Notes under the pieces: model-generated
Seen by the model: the letters and a program-made list of their open reading frames with translations, nothing else
Databases searched by the model: none
What the model was told of the DNA's origin: nothing
Translations under genes and position numbers: made by a program
Shown here: in pieces, positions 50,049 through 61,348 of the stretch
How positions within the stretch are numbered: position 1 is the stretch's first letter
How the letters are laid out: the number at the start of each line of letters is the position of its first letter
Source: Antedon bifida
Taxonomy: Eukaryota > Echinodermata > Crinoidea > Comatulida > Antedonidae
Assembly (NCBI GenBank): GCA_963402885.1
Contig: OY727094.1
Location: forward strand, 8,434,501-8,498,500
Length of the DNA: 64,000 nt
Reading direction: 5' to 3'

Positions 50049-50303
50049 ACGAACGGTTATTATCGACAGCCGCTAATAACTCGTTTAAACGATATTGATA
50101 ATTACATCACATATGGTGCGCTGACATTTTCACATGCACTTACTTGTTGAATATAAACAGTTGGTTAGACACCACGATGCTGTCCTACGTGCGGTGTTGT
50201 CGTCGAGACTCGTATCTCATGTAATGTTTTACATTTATCGGATTGACTTTACATTGATTAACCGAATGTCGATTCAACTGGTACATCAAAGAAATACTTT
50301 AAA

Positions 50304-53300
50304 ATGAGTGATATAATAAGTTGTTTCTGTGTGACGTGTAGTAAAGTGTTACATGTCCTTGGAAGGACCAGGAGGTATCGACATTCTACGTCTAGGCAGC
50401 AGGAGAATGACACTAACACTTCTTCTGAGGCAGGACCAAGCACTCTGCAGCTGGTCCGTATTGGGTGTGGTAGGGGGTTAGGCCTCGGAATATTCATAGT
50501 CGTTGGGCAAGTTACTTCGAAGCTAACCGGACCCTCGATAGTGGTTGCTGTAGCCATTGCGTTGATTTTAGCCGTTTTTACAGGTTAGATTACAGAATTT
50601 TTATTTTATCGATTGGTGCCTTAAGACAATTTTTGGGGAGTGGGGTTTTAGTAAGCCTTTTGGTCTCTACTTAGCACTCAAAACTATGAAAACCAAATTG
50701 AATTAATCATTTTAAAAAATAACTTAAATGTTGCCTTTTTACATGACTTATTGTTAAATAATTTTTCGCTTTGGGATCTTTTTGGTTTTTTTTTATAATG
50801 TAGGCCTTTGTATGTGATCAACTTTTAAAATCAGTGATACTGACTCATCTAATTGCTCATGCATACAATTAAACTCCACTCTGGATGTTAGTTTGTTTAT
50901 TTTATTCCACATTGTGTAAATAAGAAAAACAAAAAACAAAGTAATCCTGGATAATTTACATTAGGCCTAAGTACCGGGTAACTTCCTCGATTAGGCCTGT
51001 GTGTAGTTTTAGGCCTAACCCAGTCAGGAAAGGGAGTGTGGTGCAATTTCCTGGTATTTAATATAGAGCCATGTAAATTACAGGCTTAGCGAAACTCTAA
51101 ACCGACTAGTGATATCTGGAAATTAATTTTTTTTTAATTTGCGAGAACGAGAAAAAGCCGCGCCAACCGAGATTGGAACTTAACACGGAGTTTTCTGCTT
51201 GGTTTGCTTTGGGTTTTGTATGCTCTATTACTGCGGCCCCTTGTTGGATTTTAAACGATACGACCTCGTGTTTAACGATTTTCTTTTAGTAATATTAATA
51301 ATAAAAATAGACAATTTCAAGGTTGAGTCACGCCCACTATAACGCACCCTACGAGCCCCTGGATTGAATTATAGACTAACAAGTTGGCGCTTGACAATGC
51401 CTTTTGTGGCGTCACGGTTTTTATAGAATCGCGTCTGGACTGTGTTAGCCAGATTCAGTGTGCTAAAATCAATAATGCATAATAATAACACATCAATACA
51501 CATGTGTACTATTATTCACGTCCATAAATAGAGGATTTTATTGTATGTAATAATAAATCAGTGGCGGTATCTGTACAAACATCTTACCATTCCCTCGCGT
51601 GTAATATTCGTGTAAGATATTTGTTATAAATTGAAAATCATTAACCATAATTTGTGATACATAAAATCCTGATTTTTTTTACGAAATTCGTAGGCTACCA
51701 TTCTCGAGTGAACTCTGTTATATAGACTCAATTTCTAACATAAGTTGTCTGTTCTTGTGTGTCGCGCTTATATTTTACACGCGTGTTACACGCGAGCCAA
51801 TGTTAACAGATTATAAGTAGGTGTATGTTGGTTGATACAAATCATTATGCGTTATCTATATTCTAAAATATTTGATTTGTAGGCCTATATTGTTTGGGGA
51901 AATTACTATAAAACAAAAACAAAAATATCTATATTTTTTATATTTTATTTTTACAATAGGAGTTTGTTTCGCAGATGTAGTGAATAGCGTTCCGTCCATT
52001 CAGGGCTCGCCATTTTTCTTCACTTATGTCAGAGGCGGGGAATTCATAGCTGTGCTTGTCGGGTGGAGTTTTCTACTTGGTCACATGACCATCTCAGCAT
52101 TATCAGCACGCGCACTAGCCGAACATTTTGATTGTATTATAGGAGGAAAGTTACGTGATTTTTTTACTGCAGTATTTCCAGTAATTTCTGATGAGGACTA
52201 TATAAACTGTTTTGCACTTGCCATAGTAATGGCTGTCATAGGTTACGTAGCCGTAGGAGCGAAGCGTAATAATGTGTCCCATTATGCGACTGACGTCACA
52301 GCGTTGATTGCATTATTCTTGATTGTGACAGTAGGATTTATAAAAGGCGACGGTGACAACTATTCCAAAGGAGTGCCTTTCTTTTATCACGGAACAGAAG
52401 GGGTATGTAACAATACAATCTATTATTACTAGTATATAAACAAGCCTAAATATTGGTAGGTACTGTACAACCTCATTTTGGACAAAAGACTAGGAAACTT
52501 CTTTTAACTTTTCCCTTAACTGGTCGGGGGGCAAGATGTATTTTAAGGCCAATCCATATTCAAGGATATTATTTTAAGAGTACACTATTGGATCCTGAAG
52601 AAAGGAGGTTCTCTACTGTATTAATTTATACTTTAAATATAATTAACTAAATACTGTGCCAAATATCCTCGCATGCAGTTAACAAACAAATGAGAACACT
52701 CAGAAACTGAGTGAAGTACTTTGTAAAATATTGTCACAGAGGGCGCATGTTGATATTTCGGCACATGTTAAAAGCATACAGATTTTTCTACTTTTATTTG
52801 TGAAGTCAATAAACCGATTTTCCTGAAAATCAATAGGCATGTTCAAACATTCGATAACTTAGCTATCGTGCTAACAAACAAAACAAGCAAGTACTATACG
52901 TATACTAATTAGAATAAAACAATAAAATTTACTTACCGATTCCTTCTCTTTCAGGTATCGCAAGGAGCTGCTGTTTGTTTCTATTTGTTCACTGGGTACG
53001 AAGCAATAACAACATTTACACGGAATCCATATAGTCACATGCTGCAAAAACAAGTGACGTCAATAATGGCAAGCTCTCTGTTTAACTTCGTTGCCTTTAC
53101 TCTAGCTGCCACATTCATGCTCTTTGTAGTATCTTCAGACAATATGAATAACGACTGTCCGTTTAGTAGCCAGGGATTCGACGGGCAACAGTGGTTTAAA
53201 GTGGTATTGAATTTATTATCGTTACCCGCGCTCGGAGTTCTAATGGCAACCAATTTGTTTATCGTGGTTCATTCGTCTTATTCGATGTCAACCGAAGGTA

Positions 53301-54896
53301 TCATACCACGTGCATTTGGTACATTGAATCGGCGAACCGATACACCACTTTCAAGCGCGTTGGTTGTTGGTTTAGTTACCGGCTGTTTAGCAACAATACT
53401 CTCTCAGTTTAAACTGTTACAAATAAGTGCAATTGGAACGCTTTTTACGTATTTACTAGTTTGTGTAAGTGATATTTTAATGCGGTATAGGCCGATCCAA
53501 ACTGATGATGACGACTCATGGCAACATGAAGACAGTGTTACAGAACATGATGACGTCAGCGAAGAACCGGTTTCTAGTCACACTACAGGTAATGGATCCG
53601 TTATCAACGTGGAGAATAGCGTAGAAAACAATAACGTAATGTTTGCGAAATTAAAATCAATTGGTAATTGTGAACAAACCATACATTATACGGATACCGA
53701 GTTGAGTGAGGAGTCGAGCGAATCTGAGAGAGAAACAGACGATATTGATCAGATTGTAGCGGAATACAAAGAAAAGCTCAGAGTAGCATCTTTAACGCAC
53801 CTTGAGAACAAGAGAAGAAAACAGGTCATAGAACCTACGCCATTCACATTTACGCTTGTTCATTTTTGTTTAATATCCATAATGTTATGTATGTCATGTA
53901 TTGCAGTAATACTGCATTATTACATAAAAGACCTTTGGCAATATAACACAATAACGTTAACATTTTTCATCCTGGCATGTACGTTTTCCATCATTGCGTC
54001 TGTCACGATCTCAAAGCAACCTCAGGTCAAAGTTGACTGGCCATCACCAATAATTCTCTTTCCATGGATTCCACTAATTTCGATATTTGGATATATTTTT
54101 CTCTTGTTTTCTATTGATGGCCCAGCTTGGATAGTCTTCTCAGTATGGGTATTCATTGGTAAGTTCACGTTACTGTTTCTTGATTTTTTATGATTTATGC
54201 GCTTGGTGCGTTCCATATAAAAACAGTTTTAAAAGACAAAGATTAATTAATGTGTTATGCTTGTGATTCAAAAATTGTTGAAATTGTTTTGCTCATGAGT
54301 AGTATCCCTGTGACAAGCAGAGAATAACAGCCTATCACCGTTCTAAAATAGGCCTAGCTATAGCAACGATATACATTTTCTGTAGGCCTAGCTTGCTGAG
54401 CCAGCCATGGACCATTGTAGGCCTAGGCCTACACTGTACTTTGAAATGAGCTCTCATACACCGAAGACGGCTAGACTTCGAACACTACAAACGAATACTA
54501 ATTTCCGGCTTGTCTACCTGCATTCACAACACTCACAACGATGTAGTGGATAGTGACATCTGGTATATTATGCAAATTACCATTGTCTAACAGACGATCG
54601 TTTCATTTAACGATTTACTGTAGGCCTACTGTTAAATTAACCAGTGTGTATTCTTAGAATTTAAATTGTTTTTAACATCCTACTTGTATTGATTTTCCAC
54701 AGGAATACTTGTATACTCGGTCTACGGAACGTGTCATAGTGTTGAAGCTAAACGGTACACGTACGTTCTTCCCGAAGAACAAGAACGCGTGTTACTGCAA
54801 CCAATTCCAAAGCAGAGCATCATGATGGAGCTTTCACCGGGACAACGTAAATACAAACAGAATATTGGATACCAATATTTCCATGAAATGCAATAA
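50304..54896 (+). CDS. Divergent CAT-family (SLC7) protein, 4 exons, 706 aa, altered transport motifs
   Basis: Exons 50304-50583, 51960-52402, 52955-54158 and 54703-54896 join in frame to TAA at 54894. The fold is CAT-like: IGCGRGLGLGIFIVVGQVTS in segment 1, TYVRGGEFIAVLVGWSFLLG, FYLFTGYEAITTF, SYSMSTEGIIPRAFGTLNRR then TDTP, and a final GILVYSVYGTCHSVE. Intron positions before VCFAD (phase 1), before VSQGAAV (phase 0) and before GILVYS (phase 1) match the first CAT gene. Several family-defining residues differ: the segment-3 Glu is Asp (D99), the Glu-Glu pair after segment 6 is Arg264-Asn265, and the following P-x-R pattern is lost. An Asp/Glu/Ser-rich loop spans about residues 418-500. The C-terminal tail is longer than in its neighbours. 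It is an intact gene with no frame breaks, so probably functional, but transport activity is doubtful. SLC7A4-like is one possible assignment. Confidence 0.9.
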
Positions 54897-54897
54897 A
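54892..54897 (+). terminator. AATAAA overlapping the stop codon of the third CAT gene
   Basis: The coding region ends CAA TAA and is followed by AAG, so an AATAAA hexamer straddles the stop. If used, the 3' untranslated region would be only about 20 nt. Another AATAAA run occurs near 55853-55863, about 950 bp downstream, and may be the real signal. Confidence 0.25.
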
Positions 54898-54907
54898 AGA
54901 AACTACA

Positions 54908-55025
54908 CGTTCTCACCGGACGCAATGAATCTGACCAATCACAAGCGATGGATCATATGAATTGTCACTCGTGATTGGTCAAAATTACTTGCGTTGCTTC
55001 CTACTGTAGCGGGAACAAAACTGGA
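54908..55025. mobile_element. GCTTGGTTCCCACTAG-family element, diverged copy
   Basis: GACCAATCACAAGCGATGG, GTGATTGGTCAAAATTACTT and GTAGCGGGAACAAAACTGG match the family interior and right end. The left end is lost. It begins within 15 bp of the stop codon of the third CAT gene and so may sit in its 3' untranslated region. Confidence 0.5.
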
Positions 55026-56126
55026 AAAATGTATCAGCACTTAAGCCTAAAATATAAATAGAGCAACAAACGCACATGCGCACAATTCAAACATGACGTG
55101 ATAGCACCAACGACCTAAGAATGCATCGATGTGCGTTGTGTTAACAAGCGGCGACTTTTTAATTGAGTTTAAATTAACTGGATGATACTTCAAGATGTAT
55201 TCAGTCATATCAATTATAGGCCTAACTGTGCCGTTTTCTTGCCTGTACAGTATCTACCACAAAGTATGTGGTAGATTTATATACCCCATTTATATTGTCG
55301 AGATAACGGCATTCATGTTTGACCGGCTTCCGCGCGTCACGTCTTTCCCGCGTCGCAACTGTAAACTTCCTGGTACAGCGCGCAGGCTGCGACAGGAAGT
55401 TATTTGGTTCAACTTCTTCAGTAATTGATGATTGGTTCTTCAAAATATTAAAATCTATTCCCTAAGGCAATATTATACGATTACAATATAGCATATTATA
55501 TGAAAAATCATTCAATAATATTATTCCTGGTAATGTGCTAATAATATTTACCCATTTTTGTTTTGTTTTATTATTATTCGGCTCATTAATATTAAAATGA
55601 ACATTTTATTAGATAACGTACCTTCTTTAAATAGACCAAACCCATATAAAATGATAGAAATACCTTTCATAATACAACCACCCTTCTAGACATTTTACAC
55701 TTTGACACGTGGCCTATCCGAATTTTAAATTATCAGGCCAAATACATTAGTATGCCTTAATTATATTAGCAGCATTAATACTTTTATATTTTTATATGTC
55801 TTATATAGTTGTTTAGTTGGTACTTATCAATCTGCATATATCTGTGGTAAAAAATAAATAAAAGCGTTAACTGGTCTCAAATGTTTCGCTATTGTTTTAT
55901 ATTTAGGCCTATTTATATTATTATTTTATTATAGAAAAAACATGATGAAACGAAGGAGACAAGTCTAAGTTCTGTATTTCGACTTAATATTGGTAAAAAG
56001 ATACATGTTTTGGCACACATTGCGTTTCATACGCATAATGCTCAAGCTCGAAACGCAATGTATCCGTTAAGGAGGCGTGTTATGTGTAGAACTGTCCATA
56101 TAAATACGTTCACTCTGTGACATCAG

Positions 56127-56667
56127 TAGGGACTTTACGAAACACGACGGGAAGCCACAGGAGGACGGTGCTCATGAAAAATGTATGCGTGAGCTTTACC
56201 AAAGTGGGCGGAGCTTAGCGTGAAATTCGATTCCGTCGTCTTAACTTTAACTTTTTGAGAATGACTAGAACAGGGACTAGAAATAATGTATATATAACCT
56301 TAAGTATACAGTTCAAATTACACTTAAACGTAGAATGTTCAAAACTCTAAATAATATTTGCACTAAGTTAATTGTTTAATGAAATAACATTTTTATTGGG
56401 TTAAAATGACTGTGTTAAGAGCGGTGCCTGAATGCGAGTCCCTAGCTAGGAAGGCTATGCCTATGCGCAGCTGTATCAACAGGGCCAAGCTATTCAGAAG
56501 AAGGGGACAGACAGGGGAGGGAGGAGAGAGATACTGTCGGTCGTCGTCTTCGCGCAAGGGTGCGTAACTAATAAAAAGGCTATGTTGACTGTATTATGAT
56601 TTTACGCTCTAGCGAACACATGATATTCGTCGTCCACCCCTAACCGTCGTGTTTCGTAAAGTTCCTA
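56127..56667. mobile_element. 541-bp element with 23-bp terminal inverted repeats
   Basis: TAGGGACTTTACGAAACACG followed by ACGG at the left is mirrored by CCGTCGTGTTTCGTAAAGTT then CCTA at the right. The interior holds no coding frame of note. No target duplication is evident. Superfamily unknown. Confidence 0.65.
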
Positions 56668-58245
56668 ATAATAATATCTGACGCCCGACTTAACCAGCAG
56701 ACGGACTCGTGTACTAGAAGATTCAAGGTATAAACATAGCTCTATGTAAAATTCACTTGTATAACCTGCATGCATTTGCTCTATGTTAATTGGCCATTTT
56801 GTTTCTTCAAAATGACATCGTAAACTTCGCACGGTATCGGATGTCGGACCGATATTTTTTTTCGACTAAAGAAGAAGACAGTTTCAATTTCTACAATTCT
56901 TGTTAATTCAATTCAATTAAATTCAACAACATTTATTTCATCAATGGCTCAGTATAACTAACAAACAGTAAAAAAATATAAAATAGATTTGATATAAAGA
57001 AACCATAATAGGATCTTTACTAGAAGATAAAAAAAATCTTGTCACGTAAGAACCTTTTAGAGTAATGAATATTTACATTGTTGATTTACAGACTAAGGGG
57101 TTATCAATTTAATTTGTTGAATACCATGTGACCCATAATCCTTCAAATAAACCACGCCCATTCATTATTCAGGAGTTATTAACCCTATGACAATGATTAA
57201 AATCAAATTTCGACAAACTGTTACACACTACATGTACTTTATTCAATGATAAACGTCACATATTAATACATAGCTATATATAATTCCAAAAGCAAATTAC
57301 TGAAAAAATGACAATGCTGTGGGTATCAGTGGCTGGATCTCAATGGAGGTACAAAATGAAATAAGCAAAAACCTAAATCGATAAGTTAAAACATCCAGAA
57401 AAATTAGCATTTATAGCTTTCGGGCAACACTAGCCCTTCATCAGTGCAAGTAAACTATATAGTTTCTTTTTTTTTCTTGCTTTTGTTGATTTTTATGTCT
57501 ATATAATAGTACACAACTACAACACATTAGAAGATTGTTTTATTATGATCCTATTTGTAAATCTTATACATAGTAATAATACATACTGTATAATAATATA
57601 CGCATAATAAATACATACCATCTCATGATTCAGCAACATAATAGAGATGATTAACAGTACAGTATATACACAATTTAAAGTTCAATAAAGCACAATATCA
57701 TGTTTTTATCACATACTCTTTCATTTGTTCGGCAGACCGCACATCAGACATCTTTAATAAAATTGTGTTGAAAAGTGAATGGAAAGATTCATTTGGAAAG
57801 TTCGCTTATTATGTTTTCTTTCTAGTAAATCGTCGTTAGTCGTAGTAGTCATACCATACATATCGTAGGCATGAACAGGCGAGGCAAAAGCTAATTCATT
57901 TTAAAAATGTCTAACCAAAAAGTTCACCAGTTCTCAGTTTGCTTTAGTAATAATGGTCCACACAATCTTTTTGAAATTTTCTGGAAAGTAGGCCTATTGG
58001 AATGTAACATGGGCGTACATTTAATAGGTTTAATAGATACCTGTCACACTATAGTCTCCACTAAGTATACTGCGATGAGTCTCCCATTCAAAATAACAGA
58101 ATTCAATGCGGAAACGTAAATGTGCGAAACTCGGGTTATCTACCATTATGACGTTTAGTAGTCGTACACGTACGCATAGCAACAAGTTGTAAAACGTAAA
58201 TTGAATGTGTGTTTCATCTGCACGCACTAATTCTTTTTCAGTTAA

Positions 58246-58589
58246 AGATATATTGTCCCCCTAAAAAAATATTTTTTTTAATTTTTTTGTTGAATATGTT
58301 ATTTTAATGTCACATAATAGTTATTCACTCTCACAAAAAATTGGGTCTGAAAAAAATGTATTTACCTGAGAAAAATGTAATTTAAAGCAAAAAATGGTCA
58401 AATTGTCTGGAAGACAATGAGTTTTTGAGTAATTTAACTGTTTATTTTGTCTTTTTATAGGTGAAATAATTTTTTCCCCCGTTTTTTTTCTTATGGAAGT
58501 GAACAACTTCATTAAAACTGCAAAATGGCCTATTCAAAGTCCGATTTAAAAAATCTTTATTTTTCATAATTTTGGGGGACAATACATCT
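58246..58589. mobile_element. TTAA-type inverted-repeat element, shorter variant
   Basis: 344 bp with terminal AGATATATTGTCCCCC and GGGGGACAATACATCT. The left flank is TTAA (58242-58245); the right flank has decayed to ATAA. The internal sequence is shared in part with the copies at 42936 and 24327 (poly-T, AGTTATTCACT). Confidence 0.75.
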
Positions 58590-58901
58590 ATAAAGTTTCA
58601 TTCAAACTCATTTAATACGAAGTAACTTACACAACTCAACGCAAAATTGCGTCAGGTATATTGCGTAAAGAAACGGATTCGTCACACAATTTAGCAACAC
58701 CAAATCGGTTAAAATACAAAATATCATAGTTAATGTCATTTACAAACACTTTTATAAGTAATACACAACTTGTTGGCATACAACACAATACAAACAAAAC
58801 TGCTATAGCAAAAAATACTTTCAGTGTTTACATGGTGTAATTGAAGAAGACGAGGTATTAGAGATGGTGCGTCTTCCAATCAACTCCACAGTATGATACT
58901 A

Positions 58902-59471
58902 CTATACACAAATATAATTACCAAGATGGTAAACAGAAAAACAGCGGCGTATGATCGAGACCACAATAAATAGTTTTAAAAACTCAAATTCCTTATGATC
59001 GCAGAGAGTGTTGTATCAAAAGCCTCCGTTGACTTCAGCCCCAAGATACGTGGATTTACGTGAACCACTAACCCATGCCAACGTAATCATCATTTTTGCG
59101 TGTTTAGTGGTGTACTTTGATTAAAACCAATATGGTTTTTTCACGGCAATATATCTCTCTATAGAAATAAACGCCATGTTAAAAAGACTAGATGCAAGAG
59201 ATAGCATACAGAAGACACAGCCTATCTGGCAAAAGAAATTATGATTAACGAAAAACACATTCGCCCATGAAACAATACATCCAAACGCATCTAGTAGTGA
59301 TTGGTTGAAAATAAGTAACCGCGTACTCTTCCAGATTGATAAAACTCGAAAAATAACTAAAAGTACCAATGCGTTTGCTGCTAGTCCCACAACAGACAGC
59401 CCGAATCCAAAACTGATTGAAATCCATTCGATAGATGTCAGGTTTATACTTATTAAGTGAAATGTATATTC
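58902..59471 (-). pseudogene. Rhodopsin-type (class A) GPCR pseudogene fragment, membrane segments 1-5
   Basis: Reading from 59471 toward lower coordinates, one frame stays open for 116 codons and shows segment 1 (GLAANALVLLVIF, with the conserved Asn), segment 2 (NQSLLDAFGCIVSW, with the conserved Asp), a Cys at the start of segment 3 and the ERY motif of loop 2 (ISIERYIAVKKPYW). TAA then interrupts at 59121-59123, but the same frame continues with a segment-4-like KMMITLAWVSG, a second stop (TGA 59016-59018), YNTLCDHKEFEFLKLFIVV resembling loop 2/segment 5, and a third stop at 58902. Segment 4 looks shortened. No in-frame ATG precedes segment 1 after the TGA at 59472-59474. Uninterrupted homology across stops in one frame indicates a recent pseudogene. 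The receptor subfamily cannot be named. Confidence 0.75.
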
Positions 59472-59532
59472 TCATGTATCCGCTTTTATACATGGTGAAA
59501 ACAGGCAGACATTTCTGATTCGTCCACCATCA

Positions 59533-59965
59533 GGGGCGGATTGCTATAAGCGCTCTATAAACGGTCTTAGAGCTTAGCCTGCTATAATTCGTGACGTAGC
59601 AAGTAGTCTTATATTATAGACCATTGCTATACCGCGGTCTAACCTGTAAACGGTCTTTAAAATTAAAGCCTCTGTACTCTGTGAAAGACAACCAATTTAA
59701 CGAGTTTTAAATGTTAAATCAAATAATAACGGTGATTTTATTCTTATAGGCCTAGAATAGATGTTCTCGCGTATAAATTTACGTACTGTTATGATTGTGA
59801 ATTGAACATTACCTTTGGTATTCTATGCGTAAAGTACGCCCTCAATTTGTTACTTACGCGGTCTTATCTAAGACTGTTTTATAGCAATGGTCTAACAGGA
59901 GTGGCTAGTAAGACCGTCTATCTGATAAAGCCGGCTTTAATCGGAGAGTTATAGTAATCCGCCCC
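59533..59965. mobile_element. 433-bp element with GGGGCGGATT terminal inverted repeats
   Basis: GGGGCGGATTGCTATAA at 59533 is mirrored by TTATAGTAATCCGCCCC ending at 59965. Inside are further inverted pieces (AGACCATTGCTATA / TATAGCAATGGTCT and AAACGGTCTTA / TAAGACCGT). Non-coding. Adjacent to the GPCR pseudogene. Confidence 0.65.
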
Positions 59966-61348
59966 AGAAACCGTTATATATTTATGCATGTACCTTTTTT
60001 GTCTAAAACTAAAATCCGATGAGCATAGTGACAAACAGAAAAATTATTTTTTTGATTTAGAAAAAGAAATATTTACAAAATTTCTTAGCCTCCAAAGATT
60101 ATTTCTGAAATGCCCTGCTCTTTTGCTTGATAGTTGTGACCATAATTTTATATCCATTTCTTTTTATTATAACACCAATTGTAATTCAATTCCAAAGACA
60201 TGTGTTGGAAAGTTTTAGTTTAAAGATCGTATTATTTGATTGTCAATAGTGTAACTACTGCCGATACAAGTCTCAATTATTCTAATGAATTATTCATGAT
60301 TTCTGCCTTAATTGCATAGGAAAAAATAATGCATCGCAGCCATTCTTTTAAGTTTAAGGCTTTTCGTCTACCGATTTCGCTACTCTCAGTCCGATTTTAA
60401 AATCTTCTAACCCTGTTAATCAGTTTTTCTAAATAACCTAACCAAATGTGTGTGTTTTGTCTTTAATATTATTTATAGATGAAAAAGTTTCGTAAAATAA
60501 AATTGTTTGATAAATAAAGTTTCAGTTTTACCCTACATTTTATCACTTCTTTCTATTACTATAAACGCCAAACTTACCAGAATGCACTGAGAGTTTTCGT
60601 CAAAAAAGCGAATTATTCCGGTGTTATCGGTACTCAGTGCCAATTTAAGTTACCAGTGTGCATGCGCGAGTACTTCACCAAAGCTGAATTTGAATAAAAA
60701 TTTGCAGAGCTTCTGTACAAAATGAATAGAGCCAGGGTGAGTAGGACATTTAGTTCTCAATTCTGAAGGTCAGGGGTCAGACACAAAAAAGCATCCTATA
60801 CTAACTTTGTTTAAAGTCAATATTGTTTTTTCAAAAACAACATATAAGCTAATAATTATAGTATAAAACTGACTCCCAATATCAAGAGGCACGCCATGAT
60901 TCAACATTTCAATCTTTATTTACGTAATCTTGTTCTTAATCAATCTTAAATGACGATTATATGCACCACATACATAAGTGATTGATGATAAATTCCAACC
61001 AATATATCATTTTAAATGTTTCTGTTGTATTTAGTTATTAACTTTTACAAAAATCCTAAAATACAAAAAGTTATGTTGTGAAAGAAACAGAAAAAGCTCA
61101 AGTTTCAATGCTTTTCAATCATTTGAAGACATAGCCCTTATCCCATACGGGGTAATTTTTACTGTCCCAGGACGAGACCCGTATATGTTATGAATTGACT
61201 TTTTTGGGTCACTGAATTGCAATTTTGGCATTTGACCTTTGAACCAGGTCAACAAAAAATGCAATTTTTCGGAATATAAATTAATAACTTGAATATATGA
61301 AATTTAATTGAATTAATACACCTTCATATTTCCAATGGCATCAGGCAT
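59966..61348. other. Intergenic stretch before the LINE
   Basis: AT-rich with no recognised gene. 60283-60333 matches 33465-33523 over about 50-60 bp (AATGAATTATTCATGATTTC core). A 76-codon open frame at 59988-60218 has no recognisable features. Confidence 0.5.

Larger units (their letters stand above)
47925..50303. other. Intergenic region between the second and third CAT genes
   Basis: Contains the minisatellite at 48125-48728 and the direct duplication at 49495-50048. The two genes are codirectional and 2.4 kb apart. No coding sequence recognised; small open frames lack family-like features. Confidence 0.6.
54897..58901. other. Intergenic region 3' of the third CAT gene
   Basis: Holds a diverged inverted-repeat element (54908-55025), the 541-bp element (56127-56667), a possible retrotransposon tail (about 56905-56990) and the TTAA element at 58246. 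I see no intact gene. Confidence 0.55.

Noticed and set aside
55590-55690. Minus-strand GISIILYGFGLF as a possible last CAT exon
   Set aside because: Spacing of Tyr-Gly is off by one residue against the other three genes and the acceptor lacks a pyrimidine tract.
57740-57905. Minus-strand open frame containing AYDMYGMTT as a possible last CAT exon
   Set aside because: No hydrophobic segment before Tyr-Gly, weak acceptor and no similarity to the CAT C terminus.
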